A DNA stretch of 64,000 bases from Gammaproteobacteria bacterium (GTDB lineage Bacteria > Pseudomonadota > Gammaproteobacteria > Pseudomonadales > Azotimanducaceae). The DNA lies in NCBI GenBank assembly GCA_021773555.1, contig JAJFKA010000124.1:1-64000 (forward strand), in the 5' to 3' direction. Shown here piece after piece: positions 63,531 to 64,000 of the stretch (its first letter is position 1; each line of letters starts with the position of its first letter). The notes under the pieces were generated by a model. It was given only the letters and a program-made list of their open reading frames with translations, was not told the DNA's origin and ran no database searches. The position numbers were made by a program, and so were the translations under genes.

Positions 63531-64000
63531 TCAGTGGTTCAAGCGGTAGGGTGTCATGTCCATGCCAAACATACCATATCGCGCTTCGACCCCCGCAATC
63601 GTCTCGGCGCACCAGTAATCTGAACCCGGCTGCGGAAACCCAAGTACTGCGCGTTGGTCCAGACTTGACGCGGCAATCAGCTTCTCCAGGTGCTTGTTGT
63701 CGCGGTAAGCTTTCCAGGCCCAGCCCACATGCAGGGTACTGATCCACTCACAGTGAGCGCGCCGGTAGGTAATGTTCTGGACCAATCGACGGGTGCCTGC
63801 ATTCATCGGGGTACCACGGTGCCAGGTATCGTGTCGATAAAACAGGATGTCCCCAGGCGCAAACCGGGTGTAGCGCTCCCGTTCATAGAGCGAGGCTCGC
63901 CACTCAGCAAGGTGGGGGCGTTCGTCAGCAAAGTAGGCTTCTGCGCTCACCCGATCATTCACATATCGAAGGTCACCAATTCCGGGTGAATCGACAATAG
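63531..64000 (-). CDS. Phytanoyl-CoA dioxygenase (PhyH)-like protein, 5' end beyond the window
   Basis: The frame is open to the window edge, so only the C-terminal 156 residues are seen. The iron-binding region DTWHRGTPMNAGTRR has the distal His and the 2-oxoglutarate arginine of PhyH-type Fe(II) dioxygenases; the metal-binding HxD should lie upstream, outside the window. Member substrates range from phytanoyl-CoA to ectoine and halogenated carriers, so no assignment is made. It converges on the crotonase gene, the stops 11 bp apart. Confidence 0.75.
   Translation of the reverse strand, partial: IVDSPGIGDLRYVNDRVSAEAYFADERPHLAEWRASLYERERYTRFAPGDILFYRHDTWHRGTPMNAGTRRLVQNITYRRAHCEWISTLHVGWAWKAYRDNKHLEKLIAASSLDQRAVLGFPQPGSDYWCAETIAGVEARYGMFGMDMTPYRLNH

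Noticed and set aside
1-64000. tRNA, rRNA, riboswitch, prophage or CRISPR
   Set aside because: Looked for by eye on both strands; none could be supported.

Overview
The window reads as one continuous piece of a marine-type gammaproteobacterial chromosome (inferred from gene content; no rRNA or tRNA is present to fix the taxon). Support comes from a six-gene Ton energising operon of the kind found in marine Gammaproteobacteria (DUF3450, TtpC-like, ExbB, ExbD, TonB, TPR), a STN-domain TonB receptor with its own ECF sigma/FecR pair, a LexA-type SOS box in front of imuAB, and many uptake and CoA-acid genes. Coding density is high and no prophage, CRISPR array or large island is visible. TGA is an ordinary stop in most genes (tctC, leuB, namZ, pncC).

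Layout. 1-6.9 kb: an MFS/Npt-like carrier, a phosphoserine aminotransferase overlapping a tripartite tricarboxylate transporter (tctCBA), and rsgA, closed by a strong terminator. 7-12.1 kb: the Ton operon on the minus strand. 12.4-21.1 kb: GST, dienelactone hydrolase, a large M16 protease coupled to an alanine-type symporter, a metallophosphoesterase and glutathione reductase. 21.2-23.7 kb: a DOMON-like gene and namZ bracketed by three copies of a short CTAG-ended inverted-repeat element. 23.7-35.3 kb: leuB, a small membrane protein, DUF3806, a CinA-like/nucleotidyltransferase fusion, a DsbA/FrnE-type selenoprotein, a lipoprotein with a zinc-protease motif, a form II CO-dehydrogenase-like cluster (coxGSLM) and an oligopeptidase. 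35.4-40.5 kb: a FecR-like Tat lipoprotein divergent from an outer-membrane barrel and a large TSP3/CFI-box surface protein. 40.5-46.5 kb: two enoyl-CoA hydratases, the TonB receptor and its FecR/ECF pair, separated by another CTAG element. 46.6-52.3 kb: alanine dehydrogenase with its Lrp regulator, an oxygenase-like gene, imuAB and a selenocysteine glutathione peroxidase. 52.3-64 kb: solute-binding proteins, a TrmH-type methyltransferase, a DUF4397 lipoprotein, TauD/GNAT/CaiB genes, an M20 amidohydrolase, a second repeat family around a PhnD-like gene, pncC, another enoyl-CoA hydratase and a PhyH-like gene cut by the window edge.

Most notable: (1) two genes interrupted by an in-frame TGA exactly at the redox-active residue, each followed by a hairpin placed like a bacterial SECIS, so this organism very probably makes selenoproteins; the glutathione peroxidase hairpin carries a GGUC loop like the E. 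coli fdhF SECIS. (2) A family of roughly 130-250 bp MITE-like elements whose ends carry CTAG, with three copies abutting genes so that the CTAG supplies or preserves the TAG stop codon. (3) A second inverted-repeat family (33 bp, perfect) that also supplies a stop codon. (4) A two-domain CinA-like/nucleotidyltransferase protein whose deamidase motif is degenerate. (5) Several genes whose family-expected start is a non-AUG codon.
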